Below are positions 36,294-45,223 of a stretch of DNA of 64,000 nucleotides, in pieces. The stretch comes from Flagellimonas meishanensis. Lineage in GTDB: Bacteria > Bacteroidota > Bacteroidia > Flavobacteriales > Flavobacteriaceae. A model generated the notes under the pieces. That model ran no database searches. It saw only the letters and a list, made by a program, of their open reading frames with translations, and had not been told where the DNA came from. The first letter of the stretch is position 1. The number at the start of each line of letters is the position of its first letter. Where the stretch lies: positions 1,364,001 to 1,428,000 of the forward strand of contig NZ_JAINVW010000001.1 in NCBI RefSeq assembly GCF_019880545.1, written 5' to 3'. The position numbers were made by a program, and so were the translations under genes.

Positions 36294-39224
36294 ATGGCCA
36301 GACTTCAACTTTTAATCCTGTTCTTTCTCTCTATATGTGTTTATCCCCAATCTAAGATTGATAGTTTGGAGCAAAGGCTTGGTGTCGAAAGAGCAGACTC
36401 GTCCAAGGTTAAGACATTGCTATCTCTGGCGAACGAATATCGCTACGTAAATCAAAAAAAAGCCGAAAAAAATGTTCTTGCGGCCTTACAGATTGCCAAA
36501 AGAATTAAAGATAAAAAGGTTGAGGTTTCTGGTTTAATAGCCCGTGCCGACCTATTCGCCGATAGATCGAGCTACGATTCAGCGGTAACGGTCTTCTCCA
36601 AAGCCCTATCCATTGCTGAGCATATCGAATTCAACGATGGTAAGAGTGCCGCCTTAATTGGTTTGGGCAATACGCATACCAGAAAAGGAGACCTCGATAA
36701 GGGAGAGGAATACCTGCAATTGAATATCGCCTTCGCAACGGAAACTAAAGACTTTGAGGGGGTGGCAAGTTCTTATAATAATTTAGGAAACATCTACAAC
36801 GAACGAGGGGAGTATAAAAAGGCCATGGAAGCCTATACCGAAGCGGCCAAAATGAACTCGGCGATCGGCCATGAAAAAAATACGGCCATAAATTTCGCCA
36901 ACATTGGGATGATCAACCAAAAACTGGAAGATAGTGAGAAGGCCATTTTGTATTATCAAGAGAGTGATAGCATTTTTAAAAAGCTCGATTTCTTGCCAGG
37001 CCGTGCCTTTGTACAGAATGGCATGGGAATAGTATACCGAAATATACAAAAGCCCGATAAGGCCTTGCAGAACTACTTACAGGCCCTGGAAAGCTATGCA
37101 AAGATGGGCCGAAAGCGTGAAATGTCCCAAACCTATCAAAACATCGGGAACATTTTTTCTGATAAAAAGCAATCCGGCGAGGCCATTGAAAACTATCGCC
37201 GATCCTTATCAATAGCAACTGAAATCAACGATTCGATAAACATGGCCATGGCCAGCCAGGCCTTGGGCCAGGAATTTCTTTATTCCAAAAAATTGGATAG
37301 TGCAGCAGGGTATTCTATCGAAGCCATTGAAATCGCCCGCGCCATCGGAGCCAAATTAACTGTGATGGATGGCTACAAGACCCTGTCCGAAGTGAATTTT
37401 GCCATCGGGGATTATAAAAAAGCTTACGATTTTAGAATTAAATACGAGGCTGAAAAGGATAGCCTTTATACTATAGAAAAGCGAGACCTGGCCGAGGATA
37501 TAGAGGCCAAATACCAAAACGAACAAAAGACCCGGGAAATCGCTTTATTGGCTTCCGAAAAGGAAGTGCAGGCCCTGCAGTTGGGCAAAAGAAAGAACGA
37601 GCGCAATGCCATCATCATCTTTGCCCTGTTTATCCTACTATTGGCAATTTTGTTGTACAACCTGTACCGTATTAAACAAAGATCCAACAAAGAACTTCAG
37701 GAACTTGATAGACTGAAATCCAACTTTTTCGCCAATATTTCCCATGAGTTCAGAACGCCATTGACCTTGATTCAAGGGCTCATTCAACATTTGGAGCAAA
37801 ATCCTGACCAAAAACTTGAGAAAGAGGACATCAAGATGATACGTCGCAACACCAATAGACTTTTAGGGCTGGTCAACCAGCTGTTGGACCTGTCAAAAAT
37901 AGATGAAGGAAAACTTAAGCTCAAACCGAGTGAAGGAGATGTATTTAAGTGCATAAGAACGGCTGCAGCTTCCTTTAATTCCTATGCCGTCCAGCATCAA
38001 ATGGATTACAGAATAAAAGTACCCGATACCGCCCTTTGGGCTTCATTTGACCGCGACAAAATGGAAAAGGTCATTTATAATCTTTTGAGCAATGCCTTTA
38101 AATTCAATGATGAAGCTGGCAAGGTAATCATAGAAGTATCCCATGGCAACGACGAACTTATGGTTCAAGTTTCTGATAATGGCGAAGGTATAGCCCCCGA
38201 AAAGTTGCCCTTTATTTTTGATCGCTTTTATCAGGTTGATGGGGGCATTACCAAAGAAAGGGAAGGTTCCGGTATTGGCCTTTCGCTCTCACGGGATCTA
38301 GTGGAGCTTATGGACGGCACTATTACGGTATCGAGCGAGGTGGGTCAGGGCACCTTCTTTACCGTCCAGGTTCCCATGCAAAAAATCAGAACAGGCCAAC
38401 GTTCTGAATTGGCAACCATGCAAAATCAATCGGCCATGGATAAAGGCACGTTTGATTTCCCAAAGACCGATGACCGTTCGGCACCGAAGATATTGGTCAT
38501 AGAAGACAATGAAGATATGCGCCAATATATTGGGAAACAACTTTTGGAGCATTATAGGGTGATGGAGGCAAGGAACGGGGAACAAGGCCTAAAATTGGCA
38601 ATTTCCGGAATGCCGGAATTAATTATTACCGATTTGATGATGCCGAAGATTGATGGTATGGAACTCTGTAAACAATTGAAATCCAATATTGAAACCAGCC
38701 ACATACCCGTAATCATGTTGACCGCAATGGCCGGTGAGAAAAACAAAATTGAGGGATTGGAAACCGGTGCCGATGACTACTTGACCAAACCTTTCAGCGC
38801 AAAAGAGCTATTGGCGCGGGTCAGAAACCTAATGGCCCAAAGGCAACGACTACGCCATTATTATTCCGATAACCAAGCTTCGCTTGAACCTGCAAAATTG
38901 GCCACTACAACTTTGGACAGAAGATTTCTCAATCAGTTACTTGAATTGATGGAAAAAGAGTATGCCGACCCTAATTTTGGAGCTCCTCAAATGCAAATGG
39001 CACTGGCCATGAGCAAGACCCAATTGCACCGAAAAATAAGGGCGCTTACCAACGAGTCTCCCGGAGAGCTGTTACGTAATTTCAGATTAAAGAAAGCTGC
39101 CAATCTCTTATCCCAAAAGGCCGATACCGTAACCCAGATTGCTTACCAAGTTGGCTTTAACAACCTTTCCTATTTCGCCAAATGCTTTAAGGCATTGTAC
39201 GGTGTTTCTCCCTCTTCTTATTAA
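36294..39224 (+). CDS. TPR-containing hybrid sensor histidine kinase / AraC-type regulator
   Basis: 976 residues combining sensor, kinase and transcription factor in one membrane protein. Order: signal segment (1-20), periplasmic TPR repeats to about 410, a transmembrane helix at 438-460, HisKA with H484 in SHEFRTPLTL, HATPase_c (about 580-705; GSGIGLSL), a receiver with D780 in TDLMMPK, and a C-terminal AraC helix-turn-helix pair (about 883-976). It belongs to the hybrid one-component regulators of Bacteroidota, but has TPR rather than beta-propeller sensing. The following lipoprotein genes may be its targets. Confidence 0.93.
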   Translation: MARLQLLILFFLSICVYPQSKIDSLEQRLGVERADSSKVKTLLSLANEYRYVNQKKAEKNVLAALQIAKRIKDKKVEVSGLIARADLFADRSSYDSAVTVFSKALSIAEHIEFNDGKSAALIGLGNTHTRKGDLDKGEEYLQLNIAFATETKDFEGVASSYNNLGNIYNERGEYKKAMEAYTEAAKMNSAIGHEKNTAINFANIGMINQKLEDSEKAILYYQESDSIFKKLDFLPGRAFVQNGMGIVYRNIQKPDKALQNYLQALESYAKMGRKREMSQTYQNIGNIFSDKKQSGEAIENYRRSLSIATEINDSINMAMASQALGQEFLYSKKLDSAAGYSIEAIEIARAIGAKLTVMDGYKTLSEVNFAIGDYKKAYDFRIKYEAEKDSLYTIEKRDLAEDIEAKYQNEQKTREIALLASEKEVQALQLGKRKNERNAIIIFALFILLLAILLYNLYRIKQRSNKELQELDRLKSNFFANISHEFRTPLTLIQGLIQHLEQNPDQKLEKEDIKMIRRNTNRLLGLVNQLLDLSKIDEGKLKLKPSEGDVFKCIRTAAASFNSYAVQHQMDYRIKVPDTALWASFDRDKMEKVIYNLLSNAFKFNDEAGKVIIEVSHGNDELMVQVSDNGEGIAPEKLPFIFDRFYQVDGGITKEREGSGIGLSLSRDLVELMDGTITVSSEVGQGTFFTVQVPMQKIRTGQRSELATMQNQSAMDKGTFDFPKTDDRSAPKILVIEDNEDMRQYIGKQLLEHYRVMEARNGEQGLKLAISGMPELIITDLMMPKIDGMELCKQLKSNIETSHIPVIMLTAMAGEKNKIEGLETGADDYLTKPFSAKELLARVRNLMAQRQRLRHYYSDNQASLEPAKLATTTLDRRFLNQLLELMEKEYADPNFGAPQMQMALAMSKTQLHRKIRALTNESPGELLRNFRLKKAANLLSQKADTVTQIAYQVGFNNLSYFAKCFKALYGVSPSSY

Positions 39225-39361
39225 TTCTGGGCTTTAGGTACATTATTTGGGAATTTAGAATCATAATTTGGAACTGTGGTGTCAGCCCTGTTTGTGGCCA
39301 ACTGCTAGTTTTGGTTCGATTCTAATGGTTCCCCAAGAAAGTTCAATCAAAACTATTACTA

Positions 39362-39940
39362 ATGAAAACACAAAATGGTATTATAGGAGTTTACCATTGG
39401 GGAAACAAACGAATTTTTCTCAATGCAGCAATTGGTCTTTTTTTATTCTTTTTATGTTCCTGCGAATCCAGCGATGGAGATATGCAAGAGCCAGATTTGG
39501 ATGAAGTAGGTTTCAACATCGATGTTTCGGGGAGTTTTTCAAGGGATATGGAAGGCACCAATGCCACCTACAAATTTAATGAAATGCCTAGCAGTTTTGT
39601 TACCACCCACCAACTGGCCATATACCTGACAGATGGCGAGGGCTATACGGTTACGGCAACAATTTTGTTGAACGGGGCTTCCCTTCCTACCAAGGGAAAG
39701 TACAACATTACGGATTTTTCAAGTGGTACAGGACTCCAAGAGTTAGATGCTGGTCTGATATTCGGACAAAACGGGGGCGTCAGCCATAACAGCATTGGCA
39801 GTAGTATCGGGAGTATTACCCTTACCGAAACAGGCAACGGTTTCGTCAAGGGAACGCTTGTTGGTGCGCTATTGGCTACAGGCAACGGCTCAGGAAGTAT
39901 AAGCATCAATGGCTCCTTCCATGCGGAGTTCATTCCCTAA
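39362..39940 (+). CDS. Hypothetical lipoprotein
   Basis: 192 residues with a long N-region, a hydrophobic stretch and lipobox FLCSC (Cys near residue 34). The mature part is beta-rich, Gly/Ser/Thr-rich, with TVTATILLNG and SIGSITLTETGNGFV, suggesting a beta-sandwich surface protein. I do not recognise the family. It lies directly downstream of the TPR hybrid regulator and starts a run of three lipoproteins. Confidence 0.65.
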   Translation: MKTQNGIIGVYHWGNKRIFLNAAIGLFLFFLCSCESSDGDMQEPDLDEVGFNIDVSGSFSRDMEGTNATYKFNEMPSSFVTTHQLAIYLTDGEGYTVTATILLNGASLPTKGKYNITDFSSGTGLQELDAGLIFGQNGGVSHNSIGSSIGSITLTETGNGFVKGTLVGALLATGNGSGSISINGSFHAEFIP

Positions 39941-40018
39941 AAATTGCGTTTAAATGAAACCAAATTTGAATCTATCTACGGTAGGTGGAGAATAATGTAT
40001 AAACATATATGCAGTGAT

Positions 40019-40477
40019 ATGAAAAATTCAAGAAAAAAATCAGGGTCACTTTATCTAAAAACTATGATGGCCTTACTCTTCATACTCTTTAGCATAGGCT
40101 GTAGCAATGACGATGAAGATCGCCCATCTATAGTACTGGGAGAGCTAAGGGTAGAAGATCCGAACTTTTGTGCACATAGTTCCGGTACCGGTGGACGTTA
40201 CGACATTATTATCCCTTACAGCGGCACACAGAATGATGTTCTTAAACATATATTGTATGAAGGAACTTTGGATGACGGTAAAACCGACAGTGGTGCGCTG
40301 GACCAATTTGAAGGATTTGAATTGGAAGATGGCGACGGTGAACTCAATTGGGGGAACATCTGCCTGGGATTTGCCGATTCAGCTTGGCTGGATTTCGAAA
40401 TTCGGATTGAGACTACGGAGGGTAAAATTAGCAGTGCTTCTTCCATTAGGTTGAACCGAACCGATTTTGATAATTGA
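40019..40477 (+). CDS. Hypothetical lipoprotein
   Basis: 152 residues from ATG 40019, with a lipoprotein signal LLFILFSIGC and acidic mature start SNDDED. The frame is open up to 39944, but no credible signal peptide would result from a start there; ATG 39995 is a second option. The sequence contains acidic blocks (FELEDGDGEL). No family recognised. It is between two other lipoprotein genes in the same orientation. Confidence 0.6.
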   Translation: MKNSRKKSGSLYLKTMMALLFILFSIGCSNDDEDRPSIVLGELRVEDPNFCAHSSGTGGRYDIIIPYSGTQNDVLKHILYEGTLDDGKTDSGALDQFEGFELEDGDGELNWGNICLGFADSAWLDFEIRIETTEGKISSASSIRLNRTDFDN

Positions 40478-40549
40478 CCTATTGATTCCATGGCAGAAAG
40501 AACAATTTTGATGATATAAGTTAAACGCGATTCAACACTCAAGGAAAAA

Positions 40550-41785
40550 ATGAAAAAAATACTTCTTTTTATTTTATTAGCCTCCATAATCACCGCTTGC
40601 AGTGAGGACGGTGGCACTATCGATCCAGATACGGAAAACACCGAAAACCCCCAACCCAATAATGATGATATGGACCCCAGTGACCCTAATCCGGATCCAG
40701 ATCCTGACCCCGATCCGGACCCTGACCCCGATTTGCCTTTTATAATTACTTGGATAGTAGGAGATCCTACCTATGGAGATGGGGGATTGACCATTGCCAT
40801 CCCAACCAACCCTTTGTTTATGGAAGATTACCTTTATACAGTGGATTGGGGAGATGGTGATGTTAGCACGGATGCTACGGGTGACATTGACCATACCTAT
40901 GCATCTGCCGGAACATATACGGTTTCCATATCGGGTGATTTTCCCAGCTTACATATGATTTCAGGGGGATTTAGCAACCAGGGAAAGTTGCTTACAGTGG
41001 AACAATGGGGTGATATATCCTGGGGTACAATGAAATGGGCTTTTTATGGATGTTCAAACCTTTCTTTTAATGCCATTGACGTGCCAGATTTGAGCAAAGT
41101 GACCGACATGAGCGAAATGTTTAGCAACGCAACTGGTTTCAACGAGGATTTGAATTCATGGGATGTGAGCAACGTTACTAAGATGGTGTATATGTTCAGC
41201 GATGCGCACGCTTTTAATGGAGACATAAGCAGTTGGGATGTAAGTAATGTCACCGATATGAGCGGCATGTTCTCAGAGGCGACCGTTTTTAATCAAGATA
41301 TTAGTGGATGGAATGTAGGTCAAGTCACCAATATGCAATCTATGTTTAGTTTTGCCCATGCTTTTAATCAGGATATTGGCGAATGGAATGTGGCCAATGT
41401 TGAAAGAATGAGAAACCTGTTTAATCAGGCAAGTTCTTTCAATCAAGATATTGGTGGATGGAATGTTGAAAATGCAACGCTTATGGATGGCATGTTTGAT
41501 GGGGCCATTGTCTTTAATCAGGATATTGGTTCTTGGAACGTAAGCAAGGTAACGGACATGGCTACCATGTTCAGGAATGCGGCATCATTCAATCAAGATA
41601 TCAGTGGCTGGGATGTAGGCAATGTTACCGATATGGAAGCCATGTTCAATAATGCCCTATTGTTCAATCAAAATTTAAGTGGCTGGAATACGGTCAATGT
41701 AACCAAATGTTCGGTATTTGCTGAAAATTCGGCCATGTCCCTAGGTGGTTTGCCTATCTTGGGGCCATGTGATTTTGGATTTTAA
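40550..41785 (+). CDS. DUF285 (BspA-like) repeat lipoprotein with PKD domain
   Basis: 411 residues: lipobox SIITAC (Cys 17), an Asp-Pro linker (about 41-62), a PKD-like domain (about 95-130, VDWGDG and HTYASAGTYTVSI), then a solenoid of DUF285 repeats from residue 197. Eight 25-residue units begin at FNEDL and follow the pattern FNQDISGW.V..VTDM..MF. Such repeats occur in surface proteins of Mycoplasma and in BspA-type adhesins of Bacteroidetes, so surface adhesion is plausible but inferred. It ends without the sorting domain of type IX secretion. Confidence 0.85.
   Translation: MKKILLFILLASIITACSEDGGTIDPDTENTENPQPNNDDMDPSDPNPDPDPDPDPDPDPDLPFIITWIVGDPTYGDGGLTIAIPTNPLFMEDYLYTVDWGDGDVSTDATGDIDHTYASAGTYTVSISGDFPSLHMISGGFSNQGKLLTVEQWGDISWGTMKWAFYGCSNLSFNAIDVPDLSKVTDMSEMFSNATGFNEDLNSWDVSNVTKMVYMFSDAHAFNGDISSWDVSNVTDMSGMFSEATVFNQDISGWNVGQVTNMQSMFSFAHAFNQDIGEWNVANVERMRNLFNQASSFNQDIGGWNVENATLMDGMFDGAIVFNQDIGSWNVSKVTDMATMFRNAASFNQDISGWDVGNVTDMEAMFNNALLFNQNLSGWNTVNVTKCSVFAENSAMSLGGLPILGPCDFGF
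40676..40735 (+). repeat. (Asp-Pro)n linker repeat
   Basis: Tandem GAYCCN hexamers encode alternating Asp and Pro between the lipobox and the PKD domain. Copy number may vary by slippage. Confidence 0.8.
41138..41737 (+). repeat. Eight 75-base repeats (DUF285 units)
   Basis: Units begin at 41138, 41213, 41288, 41363, 41438, 41513, 41588 and 41663, each coding 25 residues. The last is less conserved. Confidence 0.9.
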
Positions 41786-41807
41786 TACCCATTAAAGAAG
41801 TGGATCA

Positions 41808-42419
41808 ATGAAAACGAAAACATTTCTTCTAATTATTTTTTGGACGTTTATTGTTTCCGTTTCGGCATACTTCTATTTTTATAATGTTCTCGGCTATTTT
41901 TTTGGATACAGGAATGAAAGATTTGAATCAAACCAAGTTTGGTTCATTTCCCATATGGTCGGAGCGACCTTCTCGCTTTTTCTCGGACCCATTCAGTTTT
42001 GGCCTTCCATTCGTAAAAAGTATGGCTCCTATCATAAAATTGCCGGTAAGCTGTACATAATTGGGTCCATAATTGCAGGAATTTCAGCTTTTCGACTCTC
42101 ACTCATTTATGATTGCATTGGCTGCCGCTATTCACTGGTCATATTAGCATTGCTGTTTCTTTTGACCACTTCTTTGGCTTGGGTGGCAATAAAACGAAAA
42201 AATATTGTGGCCCATAGACAGTTCATGGTCAGAAGTTACACCTGTGCCTTGGCCTTTGTTTTTATTAGGCTCTATCAAATTTTGCCATTGGATTTTCTAT
42301 ACGGTGCAATTGATGATCCAGAGTTGCTAAGAACGGTCAACGAATGGCTGTTTTCGTTTGTTCCCCTTATTATCGTTGAAATAGCTATGATATGGGTTCC
42401 TTCAATTACAAGAAAGTAG
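41808..42419 (+). CDS. DUF2306 membrane protein
   Basis: 203 residues with about six transmembrane helices. Features of DUF2306 include the His in WFISHMVGATFSLFLGPIQF, the HKIAGKLYIIG motif, and the AHRQFMVRSY block with a His. Conserved histidines within helices suggest haem or quinone chemistry, but no function is established. 22 bases after the DUF285 gene. Confidence 0.75.
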   Translation: MKTKTFLLIIFWTFIVSVSAYFYFYNVLGYFFGYRNERFESNQVWFISHMVGATFSLFLGPIQFWPSIRKKYGSYHKIAGKLYIIGSIIAGISAFRLSLIYDCIGCRYSLVILALLFLLTTSLAWVAIKRKNIVAHRQFMVRSYTCALAFVFIRLYQILPLDFLYGAIDDPELLRTVNEWLFSFVPLIIVEIAMIWVPSITRK

Positions 42420-42508
42420 TTTGGATCGATTCGATTCTGTCACAGAATTTTTTGCCAGCCTCTTTTTTGCTTATATTTTGGTTCAACCACTTATTTAAAT
42501 CGCCTGGA

Positions 42509-43858
42509 ATGAAAAAATGTATTGTTTTAATCGCTTTGTGGGTCATTTACAGTTGCAGTTCAAAGCCAGCAACAGCGTATGACATGGTCATTACAAACGT
42601 CAATCTTATCGACGGTACCGGTAACGAGCTTCAAAAGGAAGTTTCCATTGGCATCAAAGGGGGCAAAATAGCTGCTGTGGGAAAAGAGGTTGTTGGAGGG
42701 GGTAATGAAACTGTAGATGGTAGGGGTAAATACCTTATTCCAGGGCTATTTGACTGCCATGTCCACACAAATGATTTTGAAAGTGACTTTCCTAAGTATG
42801 TGCACTACGGAGTGACATCTGTCTTCATTACTGGGGGAAGTTTATGCACCAATGCCTATTATTCCGAGATGCGAAAGCGGGGCAATCAAGACAGTATCCC
42901 GGCACCCTACGTATTTCATACAAGTCAGCACTTCACTATGGAGGGCCGGCATCCCGTTAAAACGTACAAAGGCAATTGGATTGATGGAAAAACGGTGTTT
43001 CTGTTGAAAGACACCCTGCAAATCGAAGAACTGGTAAAAAAAGTAAGCAAGCAGCCCATTGTGGGTATAAAGCTCACCATTGAAGACGGACCTCATCCAC
43101 CACTGGTTGAAAGAATGCCACAATCGTTCATAAACAAAGTCCAGAAAGAGGCGGTCAAAAATGGAACACGGGTTTTTGCGCATGTAAGTGACAATTTGGA
43201 ATTGGAAATGGCATTGGATGCCGGTATCCAAAACTTTGTCCACTGGACCGGGATTGATCTGGATTTTGAAAAAGACACCCTGCTTTTAGAAAAGTTGTAT
43301 ACCATCAAACCGTCGTTCATTACCACCTTCATGATTGACAAAGGTTTTTCATATCCTCTACATCCCGAATGGGTGGAAGCCATTCGTAAGGAAAAGGTGT
43401 TCGATGAAGCCGATTTGTCAAAAGCCAACGATTCCGGCTACATTGCGCGATCAAATGACAACATCAAATTTTGGAAACAATATCTACATAAAGAGGATAT
43501 TCACCTTACCGACATTGTCTCTTTTCAGGTAGAGGATATCAAGGCCTTACAGCGTAACGGTATAAATTTTGCCTTGGGGACGGATACGGGAACTTTTGTT
43601 TTACCGGGCCATAGTTTGCATGAAGAAATGCAGTTGTTCGAATTGGGCGGAATGGATCGGTTGGAGATCATCAAAATGGGAACCTTGAACGCCGCAAAAA
43701 TGATGAAAGCCCAAGACAGTTTAGGCTCCATAGAAGTGGGTAAAATTGCCAATATGATATTGCTGGATAAAAATCCTTTAGATGAAATTGCCAATACATT
43801 GACCATCAATACGGTTTTCAAGAATGGCAAGGTTCAGAAAAGATCACCAATTGAATAA
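42509..43858 (+). CDS. Amidohydrolase-family lipoprotein
   Basis: 449 residues with lipobox VIYSC, so exported. The metal-dependent hydrolase fold shows CHVH near residue 85, FAHVSDN, NFVHWTG and GTDTG with the catalytic Asp; the C terminus AAKMMKAQDSLGSIEVGK is typical of imidazolonepropionase-like members. Substrate unknown; a cyclic amide or dipeptide is likely. I choose ATG 42509 over the open frame from 42392, because the longer start would overlap the DUF2306 gene and lack a signal peptide. Confidence 0.82.
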   Translation: MKKCIVLIALWVIYSCSSKPATAYDMVITNVNLIDGTGNELQKEVSIGIKGGKIAAVGKEVVGGGNETVDGRGKYLIPGLFDCHVHTNDFESDFPKYVHYGVTSVFITGGSLCTNAYYSEMRKRGNQDSIPAPYVFHTSQHFTMEGRHPVKTYKGNWIDGKTVFLLKDTLQIEELVKKVSKQPIVGIKLTIEDGPHPPLVERMPQSFINKVQKEAVKNGTRVFAHVSDNLELEMALDAGIQNFVHWTGIDLDFEKDTLLLEKLYTIKPSFITTFMIDKGFSYPLHPEWVEAIRKEKVFDEADLSKANDSGYIARSNDNIKFWKQYLHKEDIHLTDIVSFQVEDIKALQRNGINFALGTDTGTFVLPGHSLHEEMQLFELGGMDRLEIIKMGTLNAAKMMKAQDSLGSIEVGKIANMILLDKNPLDEIANTLTINTVFKNGKVQKRSPIE

Positions 43859-43870
43859 AATCCATATTGT

Positions 43871-44137
43871 ATGAAAGGGATAATCGTAATCTTGTCAATC
43901 ATGGTTTTTAGTCCATCAATAATTTTGGGCCAAAAATCAATTCAGTCAAGCGATGTGGAAATTCACACCCAGCTTACTTTTTAAAGCGTTTTGCCAAAAG
44001 ATGTTGTAGCTGTTGAGAAGGTCATGGACGAACTAATTTCCTTATCCGTGGAAATGAAACTTAATCAAAGCTTATGGGATTCGATGACCTGCTTCACCTT
44101 AAAAAATGGGGAATCAACCATAACCAAAGGGGGTAGA
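43871..44137 (+). pseudogene. Broken secreted-protein gene with an in-frame stop
   Basis: ATG 43871 starts a signal peptide (MKGIIVILSIMVF...ILGQ) that continues for 37 codons to TAA at 43982-43984. The same frame then stays open beyond the stop, reading SVLPKDVVAVEKVMDEL, up to the nitroreductase gene and further. One frame with a stop is best read as a decayed or truncated gene; the boundary at 44137 is my choice because the - strand nitroreductase gene begins (its 3' end) there. Family not recognised. Confidence 0.5.
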
Positions 44138-44863
44138 CTAAACCCGCTTGTACACTTGCTCAAAAGGTACCCGGAATCGTGGGCCATATACCCCTTCAGG
44201 TTCTCGGATACCACATGCAATCACCATGGTTATCTCGGCGCCGCCGGGTAATCCCAGTGCTTTTTTTACCAGAAGGCTGTCGTGCCCTTCCATAGGGCAG
44301 GTATCGTATCCTATGGCGGCCATGGAGAGCATGAAATTCTCCGCAGCAAGGGCAGCACTTTTGTGGGCCACTATACGCATATCGGACGACCGGACCTGTC
44401 GGTACATGGGTCTAAACAACCCCGCTACATTGAAAAAGACGTATTTAAAGAACCCTAGTATGCCCAGAAAATCAGAATAAAGTGTGGGGATGAGTTTATT
44501 GTAGTAGGAGAAAACGAATTTTTCACGCTGGTTGTACTCGCTTTTGGGCTTTTTTCCAAAACTCTTTTCCAAGAACCCAATATTGGCTTGGACACGGTCC
44601 CGCCATTTGTCCTTTCGCGCCACAACCACAACCAGTTGCTGCGCAGTCCGGGCCGCAGGTTGATTCATGCACGCATGCACAATTTTGGCTTTGGTATCTG
44701 AATGGATAACCTGATAGAACTCCCACAACTGTAGGTTGGAACTCGTAGGGGCCAATACGGCATTCTCGATACATGCCTTAACCTTTTCGGGATCAATCGG
44801 TTCTTCCCGATAGACCCGGACCGAACGTCTGTATGCTATGGCTTCCGATACCGTCTTTTCCAT
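44138..44863 (-). CDS. Nitroreductase family protein
   Basis: 241-residue FMN-dependent oxidoreductase of the nitroreductase fold. It begins with AIAYRRSVRVY and PIDPEKVKACIENAVLAPTS, contains the AAENFMLSMAAIGYDTCPM block and ends with a typical AGGR-like CGIREPEGVYG. Substrate and partner unknown. It is transcribed toward the broken gene to its left. Confidence 0.87.
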   Translation of the reverse strand: MEKTVSEAIAYRRSVRVYREEPIDPEKVKACIENAVLAPTSSNLQLWEFYQVIHSDTKAKIVHACMNQPAARTAQQLVVVVARKDKWRDRVQANIGFLEKSFGKKPKSEYNQREKFVFSYYNKLIPTLYSDFLGILGFFKYVFFNVAGLFRPMYRQVRSSDMRIVAHKSAALAAENFMLSMAAIGYDTCPMEGHDSLLVKKALGLPGGAEITMVIACGIREPEGVYGPRFRVPFEQVYKRV

Positions 44864-44906
44864 GCTGATATTGTTTTAGAGGTCAAAAGTCGGTCAGAAG
44901 GTGGCA

Positions 44907-45150
44907 TTATGCAAATTTTTTATGCTTTGGGATTGAATACCTGATGATATTAAATGTGTCTATGAGTCCCATAAAAGCGCCGAAGTACAGAAAGGATACT
45001 ATATGACTATTTTGATTTCGTCCGAGATCCCCACTTTTATTTACTTTTTACCGCTTTCATAATGAATTGGTTTTTCTCCAACCATGAGCTTTTTGATTTC
45101 ATCCTCGTTAAGTCCATCTGAGATATTTCCCAATATGCGAATTAAATAAA
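44907..45150 (-). pseudogene. Frameshifted remnant of a small membrane protein
   Basis: Two adjoining - strand frames look like one protein. One ends GLNEDEIKKLMVGEKPIHYE and stops at 45041-45043; the other continues from there with SGDLGRNQNSHIVSFLYFGA, a hydrophobic segment and IIRYSIPKHKKF, ending at 44907-44909. Adding one base to an A5 run at 45045-45049 would join them. No start codon is found before 45150. The coding-like sequence and hydrophobic segment argue for a decayed gene. Right boundary uncertain. The rest of the 44864-45223 gap holds a weak promoter at its right end. Confidence 0.45.
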
Positions 45151-45178
45151 GGATTACACAGAACGAGTAATTTACAAT

Positions 45179-45186
45179 AATATTTG
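45179..45186 (+). promoter_or_regulatory. Weak -7 element before the hybrid kinase gene
   Basis: AATATTTG matches TAnnTTTG at 7 of 8 bases, 38 bases before ATG 45224. Confidence 0.35.
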
Positions 45187-45223
45187 TAAGTATTTCGTTA
45201 CAATTTTGTTTAATACATCCAAA

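Noticed and set aside
39268..39504. 78-codon + strand frame before the first lipoprotein
   Set aside because: It overlaps the better-supported lipoprotein frame and shows no domain or signal peptide.
41138..41737. Regular 75-base repeats, CRISPR-like at first sight
   Set aside because: The period is a multiple of three, fully open and encodes DUF285 units; there are no unique spacers.
42392..42508. N-terminal extension of the amidohydrolase
   Set aside because: Overlaps the DUF2306 gene and hides the lipoprotein signal beginning at 42509.
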